Assembly: GCA_023374025.1 (NCBI GenBank)
Contig: SIJG01000024.1
Location: 71,602 to 135,601, forward strand
DNA: 64,000 nucleotides
Source: Heterodera schachtii
Taxonomy: Eukaryota > Nematoda > Chromadorea > Rhabditida > Heteroderidae
Direction of reading: 5' to 3'
The notes below the pieces were generated by a model. It made no database searches. It worked only from the letters and a program-made list of their open reading frames with translations, and was not told where the DNA came from. Positions 1 through 11,296 of the stretch are shown piece after piece (the first letter of the stretch is position 1; each line of letters starts with the position of its first letter). Position numbers and translations under genes: made by a program.

Positions 1-143
1 TGCCTTTAAAATGCCTTTTTTTTTTTGCGGCGCGTTTTTTTCAAAAAATTTTGGAGGTTGGAGAGGGGCGTCCGGTTTTGTAATTTTTAATGCGATTTGT
101 TAACAGATTTTTGACCAAAAATGACCAAATTTAGCCTCAACTC

Positions 144-510
144 TAGGGTTGTGCGGGACCGGGAAATTTTGCCAAAACCGGGACCGGGAGCTGCCGGGAC
201 CTGAGAAGCCGGGAGCAGGACCTCGGTTTTTGTCCGGGACCAACCAGGAAATTTTAAAATTCAAAAAATTTTAAAAAATTCAAAAAATTCAAATTTTAAT
301 TTATTTCAAGTGAAAATATTAAATAATTAAATTTTTAATTGGTTTTTTATTTTATAAAATCCAAAAGTTAAAGCTAAATTAAATTAATAAAAAATTTTAA
401 ACAAACAAATTTTCTTCAATTATTTCAACTAATTAATCAATTTTGGACTAAAATCTGGGACCGGGAACTCTGAGGACCGGGAATTCCCGCCCCGGTCCCG
501 TACAACCCTA
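144..510. mobile_element. hAT-type MITE (367 bp)
   Basis: The element starts TAGGGTTGTGCGGGACCGGG and ends with the inverted counterpart, one mismatch over about 20 bases. The flanking octamers are ctcaactc (136-143) and ctcaaatc (511-518), matching 7 of 8, as expected for an aged 8-bp hAT target duplication. The interior is AT-rich and noncoding, so it is non-autonomous. The GC-rich 'gggaccggg' ends recur at 16.7 kb and 53.9-54.9 kb. Confidence 0.75.
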
Positions 511-823
511 CTCAAATCTTATATTTTCTTGATAAAATAATGACATTCTGCCATAAAATTTCAAAATTATGAGTTTAGTTAAGAAATCAGAATAAATTTT
601 AGTCGTACCTCCAAATCAGGACAAATCTGATAAAGCAGGACAGATTGACCCCTGGGGCTTAAATACAAATTAAATTTATAATTTAAATAAATTTAAAAAT
701 GCCAAAAAACACACTCTGTGCCGTTTCACGACTTCGTGCTTGGCTTGCCGGTACCCCAACCGTGCCAATCCCACAACTTTTCCCCGTGTCCTTCCCCTAC
801 TCACCCTACTCACTCCACATAGA

Positions 824-1085
824 AAGTGCCGTCGATTATGTCCTCAATGCGTTCCCATCGTCCGGCAACTGTTGCTGGTGGTGGTTGTGCAGCAGATACG
901 GTTCGCGCGTATCGTCCCACGTGGTGGTGCCCGTGTTGTGACTGGCCAATTTAAATTGGGCAACAATTAATTTAAATTAAATTTAATGCAATTTTTATTA
1001 CTCAATGTAATATTTTTCGCCATTTTCGGTGTACGAAATTTCCCAATTTGGCGGCAACGGACGCCCACCGCCGCCGACGCCACCG
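824..1085 (-). pseudogene. MAGI-like WW-domain exons (partial, frameshifted)
   Basis: Two minus-strand exons, 1002..1085 and 824..941, join in phase (ATT GA|T CAC). They encode a complete WW domain, LPPNWEISYTENGEKYYI followed by DHNTGTTTWDD, close to the first WW domain of MAGI scaffolds, which organise junctional and synaptic membrane complexes. Further along the second exon another frame reads WERIEDIIDGTFYV, matching the start of the second MAGI WW domain, and ends at a good donor (GTGGA|gtgagt). Moving from the first to the second WW frame needs a one-base change near position 870, so this copy looks frameshifted. An assembly error could do the same. No PDZ or guanylate-kinase exons were found upstream, and the remaining 3' exons would lie left of the window. 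Confidence 0.6.
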
Positions 1086-2790
1086 CTGGTGGAAGACGAA
1101 AAAACCGCGCACAGCAGAGGCAAAGGAATGAACTTTTGTCCGTTTGTTGGCTTTCACCATTTTGACCTTTTTGTGTTCTTTTTTTGTGCTGTGCACAAAA
1201 TCCCTTCACTATGATGTGTTGTCTCTGACCCTTTGGAGAAATACAATGGCTTTTGTGGAGAATGGGAAGGCGAAAAAGAGAGTTGTTTTAAACCATTGCA
1301 TTTTCAGAGAGTACAGCAGAGAAACAGGTGCAAAAAAAAATAGTGGAAATTTGCTGAGAGACGAAAGAAAGAGAGGGGTCACTTTGGCGTTGTGTTCTGT
1401 CCGTCCGTCCCATCGACCGCCTCATTTTAGAGGTCAACGAAAGAGTCAAAAAATATTTGCCGTAATTGAGACAAGCACAATTAGTGGGACAAATTTTGAG
1501 ACTGTTAATCATCAAAAATGCATAATTTCCGGATTTATGGTGGTTTTTAGAAAATCGAAAAAAGGGGTGACGTCGGAGGGCTCAAAAAACAGAATTAATT
1601 TGACGGCCACTTTTTGGCGGGCCATTTTACCAATTTTTAATTTTTTTTGGAATTTTTATTAGAAAATTAAATTGTTTATTTTAGGTTTTTGAGTCAATTA
1701 AAAAATAATGGGACTAATGTTAACAGGCGGTGCTTGCAAGATTTGAAATTTTCGAAAATTCAGTCCAACTTTTCTCTCCTCCCCTCTTTTACAGCCTCCC
1801 CCCCTCGCAATTATTATTTTAATTAAGCCAATCATTTTCAGATCAGCTGAACAGTTGCGAGATTTGGTGGTAAATGTGGGATAAAATTTGAAGGATGAAA
1901 AGGACGACAAAATTTTGGCACAAAATAATAATTATTATTTAAATGTACACCGGCTCAATGCTGGTGGAGGTAATTGGTGGAAAATATATTTTTAAATATT
2001 TTAATTTTGCATTTATTTAGGTGCAAGCCCGAGCACCGGAACTGATCAGCGAAAAATGAGAACGGTTGAAGCAGTTTAATGAATATTTTTAGCAAAAAAG
2101 ATGAATTTTTTTATTTTACTTATAAATTTTACGGTAATTGATCTATTTTGAAAATGAAAATCTCCGGAATAATTTCGTTATTTTTTTAAATTTTATTATG
2201 TACAGAAATTTTTACGGTATATGCTCCGATGAAATCGATGCGTTCAACGAGCGAATCTCTGAACACTGCTTTGGCAAATCAGAAAATCGCGGCGATTGCA
2301 ACGAGTCCAATGCCTATTTCCTTCCCTGGCACTTTTGGCTTTCGAAATTTTTAGCCGGCTTAATCGCTTCTGATCAACTTCCTTTATCCCTAGATGAATT
2401 TGGCTCATCGAGAGCTTTCGATTGATACACATACGTGATTTTTCCACAAAGAACCCCCCCCCCCCCCCGGTTTAAATGCATAGAATTTTATCTTTTTACC
2501 GCGTTTTTCAAAATTCCGAAGGATTTCCCAAAATGCGGATTTACAATGGAATGAATACCAATAATTTATGAACAAATAAATAGGTAATTAATCTGATTTA
2601 TCATCCATCACATGGTCGTTTTATCGCATTTGTGGTAGAAAAAAAAATCAAAAACATGCAAAAAGTGCTATGAACAGAAGCGGATTCTCTGATCGGGTTT
2701 TTTCGGGTTTTGTAATAATGCTCACTGATGCACGTTCAAATGCCAACGGATTTTTAGATGCTAAAAACCGCAACTAAGTACTTAAATACA
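1086..2790. other. Intergenic AT-rich region, no supported gene
   Basis: The open frames here are short, overlap on both strands and lack convincing splice context or family resemblance. A stretch around 2210-2425 is richer in GC and could hold an unrecognised exon on either strand, but nothing decides it. A C-homopolymer lies near 2454-2468. Confidence 0.4.
2631..2691 (+). repeat. Dispersed direct repeat, copy 1 of 2
   Basis: About 60 bp ending in tgctatgaacagaagcgga recurs nearly unchanged at 3204-3266. The two copies flank the tandem repeat at 2.8 kb. They may be fragments of one older element. Confidence 0.7.
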
Positions 2791-2900
2791 TAGTTGCTAA
2801 AAAACTGCCAAAATAGTTGCTAAAAAACTGAAAAACTGCCAAAATAGTTGCTAAAAAACTGAAAAACTGCCAAAATAGTTGCTAAAAAGTTGCCAAAAAT
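2791..2900. repeat. Short tandem repeat, units of about 23 and 31 bp
   Basis: Four consecutive copies begin with tagttgctaaaaa and end with gccaaaa. Two of the units carry an extra 'ctgaaaaa' segment. The length change between units suggests slippage or unequal exchange. No coding sense is apparent. Confidence 0.8.
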
Positions 2901-3203
2901 TGAAAAAACATGTCATTAAATGGGTGAATTTTCCAAAATTTCCTCATCTTTATCCTTTTCGGTTGGTTGCACAATTTTAAATCAAACACATTTGAAGATT
3001 TTCAGGCGTAAAAAGTTTTCGGTCGTCCGTCAAATCATGGCTAGGATTTTTGCTTGTTAAAAAAACCAATTCTTAGGGGGTGCATTTAAAAAAAAATTAT
3101 TAATGTTGATTCTTATGGGTGCATTTTTGTGTTTTTATTGCATTTTTCATTAAAAAAATAGCATACAAATCCGTTCTCTGCTAATATTGAATGATTAAAA
3201 AAT

Positions 3204-3266
3204 TGTGGTAGAAAAAAAAAATCAAAAAACATGCAAAAAGTGCTATGAACAGAAGCGGACTCTCTG
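3204..3266 (+). repeat. Dispersed direct repeat, copy 2 of 2
   Basis: Near-identical to the copy at 2631-2691, differing by a few bases in the A-run and one substitution (cggac versus cggat). Confidence 0.7.
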
Positions 3267-3707
3267 CTGCTGATGGCAAGTACGTACTTGAAATCGACCA
3301 TAATGCGAGAAAATTTAAAATTTGCTTGAATTTTTAATTTTTTTTTTTCTAAGAGGCGGGGGGAGGGACCACCCGTGTCCCGACTTTTGCGGCGCGACAT
3401 TTGCGCCTTTGTCCAAAATCTGGTTCAAAACTAAGTTTTTTCAATCCCTAATCGCATAAACAGCTTTAAATAAGCGATTGAAAGTAATTGTATCCGATCA
3501 TTTGATCTTCAAAAAATTTTTGAAAAAATAATAAAATTTTAAAACAGAAAATTATTGATCATAATGAACCATAAAACAGGGTTTCTTAATTTTAATGCTG
3601 ATTAGGCTATCAGGGCTTGAAAAAAAAATCAACTTTAAGTCCGATTTTGGACATAGGCGCAAATGTCGGGCCGCAAAAGTCGGACCGCAAATGTCGGGGC
3701 TCCGGAC

Positions 3708-4579
3708 CAGGGATGGGCGAAACTTCGAGCTTCGTGCTTCGAGCTTCGAAAACTTCGGGTTTTTTGGGCTTCGAACTTCGAGCTTCGACTTCGGGTAATT
3801 TACCCGAAGTTTCGGGAAAAACACACCCCTAACAATCGAGTTTTCAAAGTAAAAAATACACCCCTAATGATTGGTTATGGCAAACTTTAATTTAAATAAC
3901 ATTACTTACTTTTTGTTTTTTATCTTAATTAACCGGGTGGTCCAGTGGGTTGTGCTCTTGGATCTGTTCCTCATTTTTGCGTTGGATCATTCCCCCCCCC
4001 CCAAATATTTGTTTTTCTTTTAATTTTTCAAAAATTAACATTTAAAAGCTTAAAAAAGTAGAATCAAAATCGGAAAATTTTTACCTTTTTGTTTAAATTG
4101 TTAACATGATGCGAAAATCTCTTAACAATTGTATTCAAATTTTCAAAATTTTCTTGGCGCGACTACCGGCGCCGCCAGCTCACTCAACCAAAAAAGTTTT
4201 TTGAAAAGTGCGCCGCCAAAAAGCTTTTTATTGTTTTTTTTAAATTTGGAATAGAATTTTACAAGCCTTGACTTAAAAATCGCGAAAGACTTTAAGAAAT
4301 GAAAATTTTCGTTGAATCAAGATCAAAGGAAAAAAATTTATTCGGAAAAGCCTCAATTATAAATTTTTTTTATCTATACAAAGCTTTAATTAAATTTAGT
4401 GAATACGAAAATTTTTTGAAAAAGTCTTCATTATGGAAAATAATTTTTTCAAAAACTTCGTGCTTCGAAGCTTCGAAAACTTCGGGTTTTTTGGGCTTCG
4501 AACTTCGAACTTCGTGCTTCGAAAAAAATTGGGCTTCGCCTTCGGCTTCGAGTGCCAAGCCGAGCTTCGCCCGTCCCTG
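3708..4579. mobile_element. Non-autonomous hAT-type element (872 bp) with 8-bp TSD
   Basis: The left end is CAGGGATGGGCGAA and the right end reads TTCGCCCGTCCCTG, an inverted match with one mismatch. CAGGG-type ends are typical of hAT elements. The flanks are identical octamers, ctccggac, at 3700-3707 and 4580-4587. Subterminal zones are built of repeated 'cttcga' words on both sides. No transposase frame is visible inside, so it would depend on an enzyme encoded elsewhere. A tRNA-like module sits inside near 3936-3993. Confidence 0.85.
3936..3993 (+). repeat. tRNA-like (SINE-type) module inside hAT element
   Basis: An A-box-like tggtccagtggg is followed about 45 bases later by a B-box-like gttggatcattcc. 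This spacing fits a degenerate internal Pol III promoter. A better preserved relative lies at 54151-54206 inside another hAT-type element. No cloverleaf can be drawn, so it is not called a tRNA gene. Confidence 0.35.
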
Positions 4580-4797
4580 CTCCGGACCACCTTAACCTAC
4601 TGTATTTCCAAATTCATTAGATAATCGTTTCCAAATAATAATAAAGGAAATTGCACAATTAAACAAAAAAATGTGTACATATACATATATATTATAGAAC
4701 GAAAGAATTAACAAAAGCATTTCTGAGAGAAAATAAGCACAACAAATTGAGATCGATCATTTCTCAAATATAATTAAATAATTCATTTCCGTTCACT

Positions 4798-6148
4798 TCA
4801 GACGACTCTTTTGTTGCTTTGATCCGCTTCTTCTTTTTCTTCCGATGGTGGCGACAATGGCCTAAAATTAATTAAGTTTCTTATTTTTGAAAAAATAAAA
4901 AATTGTTGTTGCTGCTCACCCAATGGATTCATTGAAACTCCAAAGATCAAAAGTGATATTGTTCAAATTGGCACTCGGATTTTCGGAGTCTTCCCATTTA
5001 ATTGCTGGCACCGTCGCCGTCTCTCCAATTGGGCACCGTTTCAACAGCCAATTAAACAATTTTTTGTCAAATCCTTCGATGTTCTGTTTCATCACGCTGG
5101 TACTCAATGCTTCGATCTTCTGTTTCAGTGTCAGCTTTTCTTTCGTCCGTTCGTTCACCAATTCAAATTGTTCAGTTGGCATTGTTGTCGCGCAAAAATA
5201 AAGTTGAATATGGTAACTGACAGAAGTGTTGGCACGGCGGAATGTCTAAACAAAAGTGGTAAAATATAACGAAATTAAGGCGTGGGACACCTCTTTGAAG
5301 CTGTTGACCCATCCGAAATTCAGTGGACCCAAAAAATTCTTGCGATACAATCGCTTCGGTTGACCATCATTGCTCGGCGTGTGCAACCATTTTGACAACA
5401 CTTGGCCAGCAGTTGCATTTGGGCCATAATCAGCGATCATTTCGGGCAATAGATAACCAGAATCGATTGAATTTAATTGATCAAGATCAGTGAGAATTGC
5501 TGGCGATGTGTGACGACGCAAATTGTCCAAATAATTGGCATCCAAAAAGCCCAAATGGCGAATGTTGGTAGCAAAAATTGGCCAAATTTCACGAATAAAA
5601 ACATCCCAAATCTGCTGGGCATCCGTATCAGTTGGATACACAAACATTTCCAATCCGGTGCCACTTCTGTCAAAGAATCGCTTCTTGGAATGGAGAAATT
5701 CAATGACGGAACGGTCAATGTACCTGAAGAAATATTAAAATGCTTTAACGTGCACAAAAGTCTGAAATTACTCAATCTGAAGGTTCTTAAAGCAGATTTT
5801 GTTGGGCAGTTGACGATCCGACAACGGAAAATCCACAGAATTGTCATTGTCATCGATGAGTATAGACATTTTCGGTTTTGGTCCATTATCATTTGCATTT
5901 GGTCCTTCGTCCTTTTCAATTCTGATACGTCTCCAAATTGTTAATTCGCTTTTTCCATTAAAATGCGCGTCCACCAAAACATCGAAACGGTCGGAAAGCA
6001 ATGCCATTTTGAGTCCGAGTTGAGCATGGTCAAATGATGTGAGAATGTCCATCCACACGTCGCTACAAAGCCAACTGAAACATGGAAAAAGTAAAATGGG
6101 TAAATGCAAAATTTGTAATTAAAAAAAAATTCATTACCGTCGGTTCAT
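4798..6148 (-). CDS. F-box-like family protein (intact, 378 aa)
   Basis: Five exons on the minus strand (6138..6148, 5772..6074, 5291..5723, 4920..5245, 4798..4861) join without a stop and end in TGA. Residues 5-45 contain WLCSDVWMDILTSFD and HAQLGLKMALLSDRF, the F-box-like N-terminal helices of a family greatly expanded in cyst nematodes (recalled, not searched). The middle holds the family's YIDRSVIEFL segment and a WLHTP motif. The C-terminal part (FELVNER, LLKRCPI) is the associated domain, ending in a charged tail. By family analogy it could act as a substrate adaptor in SCF-type ubiquitin ligases, but that is inference. The very short first exon (MNRR) is shared by the pseudogene at 7.4-8.5 kb, which supports the chosen start. 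Confidence 0.8.
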
Positions 6149-6496
6149 TTTGCGGTATTATGCATCCAAAAAGTACTTTTTGACCTCTTTATATACCCAT
6201 AAAAAACAAAAAATAGAATTTTGTAATTTTCGACACTTTCTCGTTTTAAGCAGCAAAATTAAAAAAAAAGTCAACAATAAAAGCACGAAAATTCACACGA
6301 CCGAGGCACAATATTATGTATTTAAGGGGCTTAAATGGATCAATTAACTTTTCGGCCGTTTTTGGGTAAAAACAAATAAAATTGACTGCTTTGAAACGGC
6401 TGGAGGAGATTAATGCTGGCCAAAAACAATGGCCATAATTCTTTAATTTATGCGTACATTAAGTAATGGGGAATAGCGTTTTGCTGGTTTATTTAA
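6149..6496. other. Spacer upstream of the F-box gene
   Basis: AT-rich sequence between the 5' end of the minus-strand F-box-like gene and a fold-back repeat. It presumably holds that gene's promoter. I see no convincing TATA box or other gene. Confidence 0.3.
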
Positions 6497-6832
6497 TAAC
6501 TTTTTCAAGAAGCACCCCAATAAAACATTTTTAGTATCATTCGAAAGCCCTAAGAATCCTCTATTAGCCTGCAAAATTTCAAAAAATTATATTGTGTTTC
6601 AACAAATTTATGGCCACAAAATTTCAAAAAGTTGGTTTTCAAAACATTTTTGGCCATAAAATATAATTTTTTGAAATTTTGCAGGCTAATAGAGGATTCT
6701 TAGGGCTTTCAAATGATACTAAAAATGTTTTATTGGAGTGCTTCTTGAAAAAGTTATGGTGCACTAAAGTTGCAAAAAAAAAATTTATGGTCGTGTCTTT
6801 TTTTTATGGTCGTGTGAACTGCAATAGAGCCT
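6497..6832. mobile_element. Fold-back MITE-like repeat
   Basis: About 95 bp at 6499-6592 is inverted at 6659-6755, sharing the word 'gcaggctaatagaggattct'. Immediately to the right, 6760-6832 holds the terminal motif of a MITE family ending in ggtcgtgtgaactgcaatagagcc. The same terminal motif bounds the element at 12920-13141. The 'ctaatagagga' core reappears in fold-back repeats at 45.6 and 50.2 kb. Confidence 0.65.
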
Positions 6833-6865
6833 AATTTTGCCACTAAAATGGTTGTGTGAAATCGG

Positions 6866-6945
6866 GATTCAGAAGACCGGAAACGATTGAATTCAATTGA
6901 TTGAGATTGGTGAAAATTGTCGGTGAAATGAGACGACCCAAAAAC
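6866..6945 (-). pseudogene. F-box family relic
   Basis: About 55 bp on the minus strand matches part of the third exon of the intact F-box-like gene (equivalent to positions near 5460-5515). It reads SPTIFTNLNQLNSI where the intact gene reads SPAILTDLDQLNSI. Nothing else of the gene remains around it. This indicates a fourth, almost erased family member. Confidence 0.5.
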
Positions 6946-7369
6946 GGGGCGATTTTTACGATTCTGCGTTTCACCCATGGCTCATCCTTGCCTGCTAATC
7001 TGACCAACAATCTTCAAAAATCACCCATTTTTAACTCAAAATAAAAATGGATCGTTTCGGTAAGGGTAGTGCGAATGGGTAAGGCCAAGTCGAACCATGC
7101 AAAAATAAGGTTTCCCTAAAGGTCACCCAGTTGTGGTGGTTTTTACTGTTTTTCCCATCGGGACCACAATTCCGCACCTCATGTTTAAATATTTTTATTA
7201 ATGGGTTTTTTAATTTAAAATTTTATGACAAGGTGATTTCTGTATAAGTCCCAAAAATCCAGACAAATTAAATGTATTCAAATGAACGAAGCAACAATAT
7301 GATGAGCAATTATCCGATCAATTTCCATTCATAGTGATCGATCAGAATTCTCGTTTCCCAATAATTCAT

Positions 7370-8542
7370 TCACTTTTTCTTCTGCTGTCCGCTGGGCCCA
7401 GGATTCATTTTCCGACGATTTTTTGCATTCTTTTGGCCCGCCTTTGGTTGAGACATTCTGTTAAATGAAAAAAAAATGCAATTTATATTTAATTATTAAA
7501 GCTAAAACTGTTGTCACTCACCTAAAGCAACATTCGTGAAGATCAAAGATGACATTGTTCAAAACGTCCGTCTTTTTGTCCTCCCATTGAATCGTCCGCC
7601 CAATTTGCCATCGCTTCAACACCAAATGATCATTGGTATATTTATAAACGTCGTCGTCTTCTTTATCTTTCTCCAATGTTAGCATTTCGTTGGTCCGTTC
7701 GTTTATCAATTCAAATGACTCAATTTGCGTTTGTTCAAAAAGCGCAAGACGAATTTTGTAGCTGACAGAAGAAGTGGTGGCGCGGAGAAATGCCTAAAAA
7801 TGGGAAACGAAAAGCAAATGGCAATCAATCAAATATTTTGTTGTGCTGGCCACACACCTCTTTGAAATTTTTGATCCATTCAATCATTTTGGACTCAAAA
7901 CCACAGCAAATCAATTGCTTTGGCTTTCCATCGCTTCTCGGAATGTTCAACCATTTGGACAATGCTTGGCAATCAGTTGCATTTGGACCATCATCAGCAA
8001 TCTCCGCGGGCAACCATCCCAAATTGGCTGGACACCCTTGGCTTTATAAGTGAAAGGCATATGCAAATCCAATGTGATGCCTTTGTCAAAAATTTGTTGG
8101 TTGGCACGGAGAAATTAGATGATGGCATGGTCAATGTAACTGAAAAGGGAATGGTTTAACCGTTAACCAGTGCTTAAATTTGAACTACAGAATATGAAGG
8201 TTCTTAAAGCGAATTTTGTTGTGCATCGGACGGTCGGGCAACGGAAATTGTATGAATTTGGCATTGCGACTCGTAACCACAGAACATTTTGCTTCTGCTG
8301 TTCCCATCTTTTCAATTTTAATTGGGCTCCAAATTGTCAATTCGTTTTTGCTGTCGAAATGCGTGTCCACTAAAGCATTGAAACGTGGCGAAAGCAAGTG
8401 CCATTTTGAGGCCGAGTTGAGGACGATCAAAGAACGGGAGAGTGTCCATCCACACGTCGCTGCAAACCCAACTGAAATTGTGGAAATAAGTTTAGTCAAA
8501 TTAAAATTTGTAATTTTTTAAAATTAATTACCGTCGGTTCAT
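7370..8542 (-). pseudogene. F-box-like family pseudogene
   Basis: Same exon plan as the gene at 4.8-6.1 kb, including the 11-bp first exon (8532..8542) and a C-terminal exon ending in TGA at 7370. Three lesions are visible. One extra base near 8398 shifts the frame inside the F-box-like region. A GAA to TAA-type change gives a stop just after YIDHAII near 8130. About 50 codons are missing between QPIWD and the GPNAT segment. The 3' exons (FELINER, NEMLTLE, Lys-rich tail) still read openly. It is probably a recent duplicate that has lost function. Confidence 0.8.
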
Positions 8543-9032
8543 TTTTACGGCAATTAGCACAATTAGCCAAATTCAAATGATTACACAACGAGCAGAATAA
8601 TTGCGTCGGAAACGAAAACTGAAAACCCAAAAATTTTTAAAGTCAAGAAAACGGAATTGAAATTTTTTTTAATGATTTGCGTAAAATTTAAATTGCCAGG
8701 AGGAGTAATTACTGATTATTGACGTAAAAATAAAATGAAAACAAAATGAGCGACCCCTTGGCAGGGGAAGCTTAAATAGACAATTTTCAGGGGGCGGCCA
8801 AAATAATACACGTTGAAAAATTGTGAGCGGATATGAAAAGGGATAGGAATTTGTGAAGGGCAAATTGAGCAAAAGGGGCCTGAATCAAGATTTTGTAGAA
8901 AAAATGACTAAATTTAGCGACTTTTAGCAAATTTTTCAAGAAAATTAAGGGCTTTTAAGGTGCGGCCGTAGCGATAAACGCCGCCGGCAAAAAATTGATA
9001 ATTCCCGTGCCGGTCTCTAGTAATATGCCCAT
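8543..9032. other. Intergenic region, no supported gene
   Basis: Lies upstream of the F-box pseudogene. The open frames are short and unconserved. A stretch near 8900-8950 resembles the AT-rich flank of a dispersed element also seen at 60-130 and 59.8 kb. Confidence 0.3.
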
Positions 9033-9520
9033 TCCAAAATGCATTTGAATTCTTTAAGTCCCCTCCACGCGAGGAGGGGACAGTCCAAAAATTACACAAA
9101 CATCGACAACGCTTTAAATCTAAACGGAGGGACATATTATGAAAACACTCACAAAAATAGGTTCTTTTTAAAAATAGAAAAAATAAAAATTTATGGGATA
9201 AAAAAAGGGGGAGGAAAGGGAAGATTCGAACAATACTTTCTAACTATTCTTTTGTTTCTTTTCCCGACTGTACATGGACATGCGCTATTTTCTTGTTTTT
9301 GTTTCTTTGCTCTGCCATACAAAAAGTGTCGGTATTTCGCTAGAATATTTGAGTATAAAACTGGTCAACATTCTCTTTTCTATCCATTATTGGCTAAGAA
9401 ATTGAAAATGACAGCAGAAATAAGAGCCCCATAAATCCGTAAAACTCTTTCACCACAGATTCGTGAAGTGCGTACGTTACATACGCTGCTTTTGTTATTT
9501 TACTGCCATTTGAGCAAAAA
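9033..9520 (+). repeat. Duplicated ~490-bp repeat, copy 1
   Basis: From aaaatgcatttgaattc through ttcaccacagattcgtgaag the sequence matches 10397-10895 almost base for base with scattered changes. It carries an imperfect hairpin (cccctcc/gaggagggg) near its left end. The source of the repeat is not recognised. Confidence 0.75.
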
Positions 9521-9826
9521 GCTCAACTAAAAAAGTTACAGCATTCTGAACAAGTGTCCATTTTTGAGTTGAATTAAGCCTCGTAGGCCTCAATTTCTCC
9601 GGAAAACTTGGAAAACTCAATACAACTCTTTTTCTGTCCGCAAAACAAACAGAAATATGAAAAAAGATTAGTTTTTTGTTATTTAGCTTGTTTAATCAGT
9701 GCTTTTTGATAGTTGTTGAGATTTTTCTCAGTTTTCCAAAGTGTCCCTCCTATTTTAATGTTACACCCCAATTTTGAAAAAAAAATTCATAAATTTTTTT
9801 ATCCAGCCATCATTAGGGCTGTCAAA

Positions 9827-10396
9827 AATCTGCGGCGATTGTTGGCTTTTGGTGTTTGATTTTCTTGCGCCTTCTCAGCTCGGCCTTGGAATTGCATTGA
9901 TCAGCCGCCGCTTTGACTTCTACGTGGATGAACACTTCAAGACACGCGAATGGAGATTGGAGAAACAATTTATAATTCAATGGGATATTGGAGAGAATGG
10001 CACCAAGCAAATGCCAAATCCGATGGAAATCCATTGCCAATCCCGCAAAATCCGTTGCTGAACAAAACCATCGGATTCCAAGGCATTCAGATCCTGTAAG
10101 ATATCACATTTTCAGTTACATCGATCAAATTGTCGTCGCATTTCTCCGCCGTTTTCGGCGTATTTTCGCCATTTGTGCCATCGATTTGATCATTGTCACT
10201 GAAAATTTTCTCATTTTGGAATTTGTTTTGCACAACATTTGGCCAATTCTTCACGACTTCATCATTCGTCTGATCGTTTTGAACACCATCACTTTTTGCC
10301 GTTTGCGTCAATTGGCCAAGTCATTGCTCAGCAACTGTCCATCCGTTCGCGCTGTCTCTTTCAATGATGCCATTCTCCCCTCTTTTCCGCCTGATG
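9827..10396 (+). pseudogene. F-box-like family pseudogene (truncated)
   Basis: Plus-strand copy reading CWLLVFDFLAPSQLGLGIAL and SRRFDFYVDEHFKTREW. After a frameshift near 10015 it continues with LPIPQNPLLNKTIGFQ, a short intron near 10098-10116, then YIDQIVVAFLRRFRRIF. It belongs to a different subfamily from the two minus-strand copies. Coding homology stops exactly where the 490-bp repeat begins at 10397, so the C-terminal third is lost. The 5' short exon is not found. Confidence 0.75.
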
Positions 10397-10895
10397 AAAA
10401 TGCATTTAAATTCTTTAAGTCCCCTCCACGCGGAGGGGACAGTCCAAAAATTAAGCCTATTACGGCATCCCAGCCCCCAGCCCTTAAAATCTAAACGGAG
10501 GGATAGATTATGAAAACACAGACAAAAATAGGTTCTTTTGTAAAAATAGAAAAAATATATAATTATGGGATAAAAAAAGGGGAAGGAAAGGGAAGATTCG
10601 AACAATACTTTCTAACTATTCTTTTGTTTCTTTTCCGGATTGTACATGTACATGGCTATTTCCTGTTTTTCTTTCTCTGCTCGCCATACAAAAAAGTTCT
10701 ACCTATTTCTAGAATATTTGAGTATAAAACCAGTCAAAACTTCACTTTTCTAGCCATTATTGGCTAAGAAATTCAAATTTAGTAAAAGTTTTTTGAAAAT
10801 GACAAAGAAAAAAAACTCTTTCACCACAGATTCGTGAAGTGCGTACGTTACACATACGCTGTTTTTGCTATTTTACTGCAATTTGACCAAAATAA
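10397..10895 (+). repeat. Duplicated ~490-bp repeat, copy 2
   Basis: Second copy of the repeat at 9033-9520. Its left edge abuts, and appears to truncate, the F-box pseudogene. The two copies are in direct orientation about 1.36 kb apart. Confidence 0.75.
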
Positions 10896-11296
10896 GGAAT
10901 TGAACGGACCAACTAAAACGCTGAACTCGGCATTTTTGGGTGAAAAGCCGTTGTTTTTGGTGAACATTATCTTGATTTTCAAGAATAGAATGAATGTCAA
11001 TTTATAATTTCGGCAATGACAATGCAATCTTTTTTTAACCGCCATTTTGTCGCGAAAAAGTCAAATTTGTTAAATAGCAAATCTAATTTATACTCCACAA
11101 ATGGCACGGGGTTAATTAGTGTTTATTACACACATACAATTATGTACAAATACAAGTTACAAGTAATACATACGCAACAAATTGGATTAATCCAGTATAA
11201 TACACAAATATGGGTATGTCCAATATGAATTTCCATGGCAATTCGTCTCTCATCATCCGTCTGCTTCTTCTTCTTCTGCTGTTGTGCTCATCATCA
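10896..11296. other. Intergenic spacer
   Basis: AT-rich spacer downstream of the minus-strand BAR gene. It should hold that gene's 3' UTR. No other gene is seen. Confidence 0.35.

Noticed and set aside
699..941. Plus-strand 80-codon frame
   Set aside because: Antisense of the WW-domain exon, which is the supported coding strand.
5477..5944. 155-codon plus-strand open frame
   Set aside because: It is antisense to the intact F-box-like exons, which are supported by family motifs and by phase across four introns.
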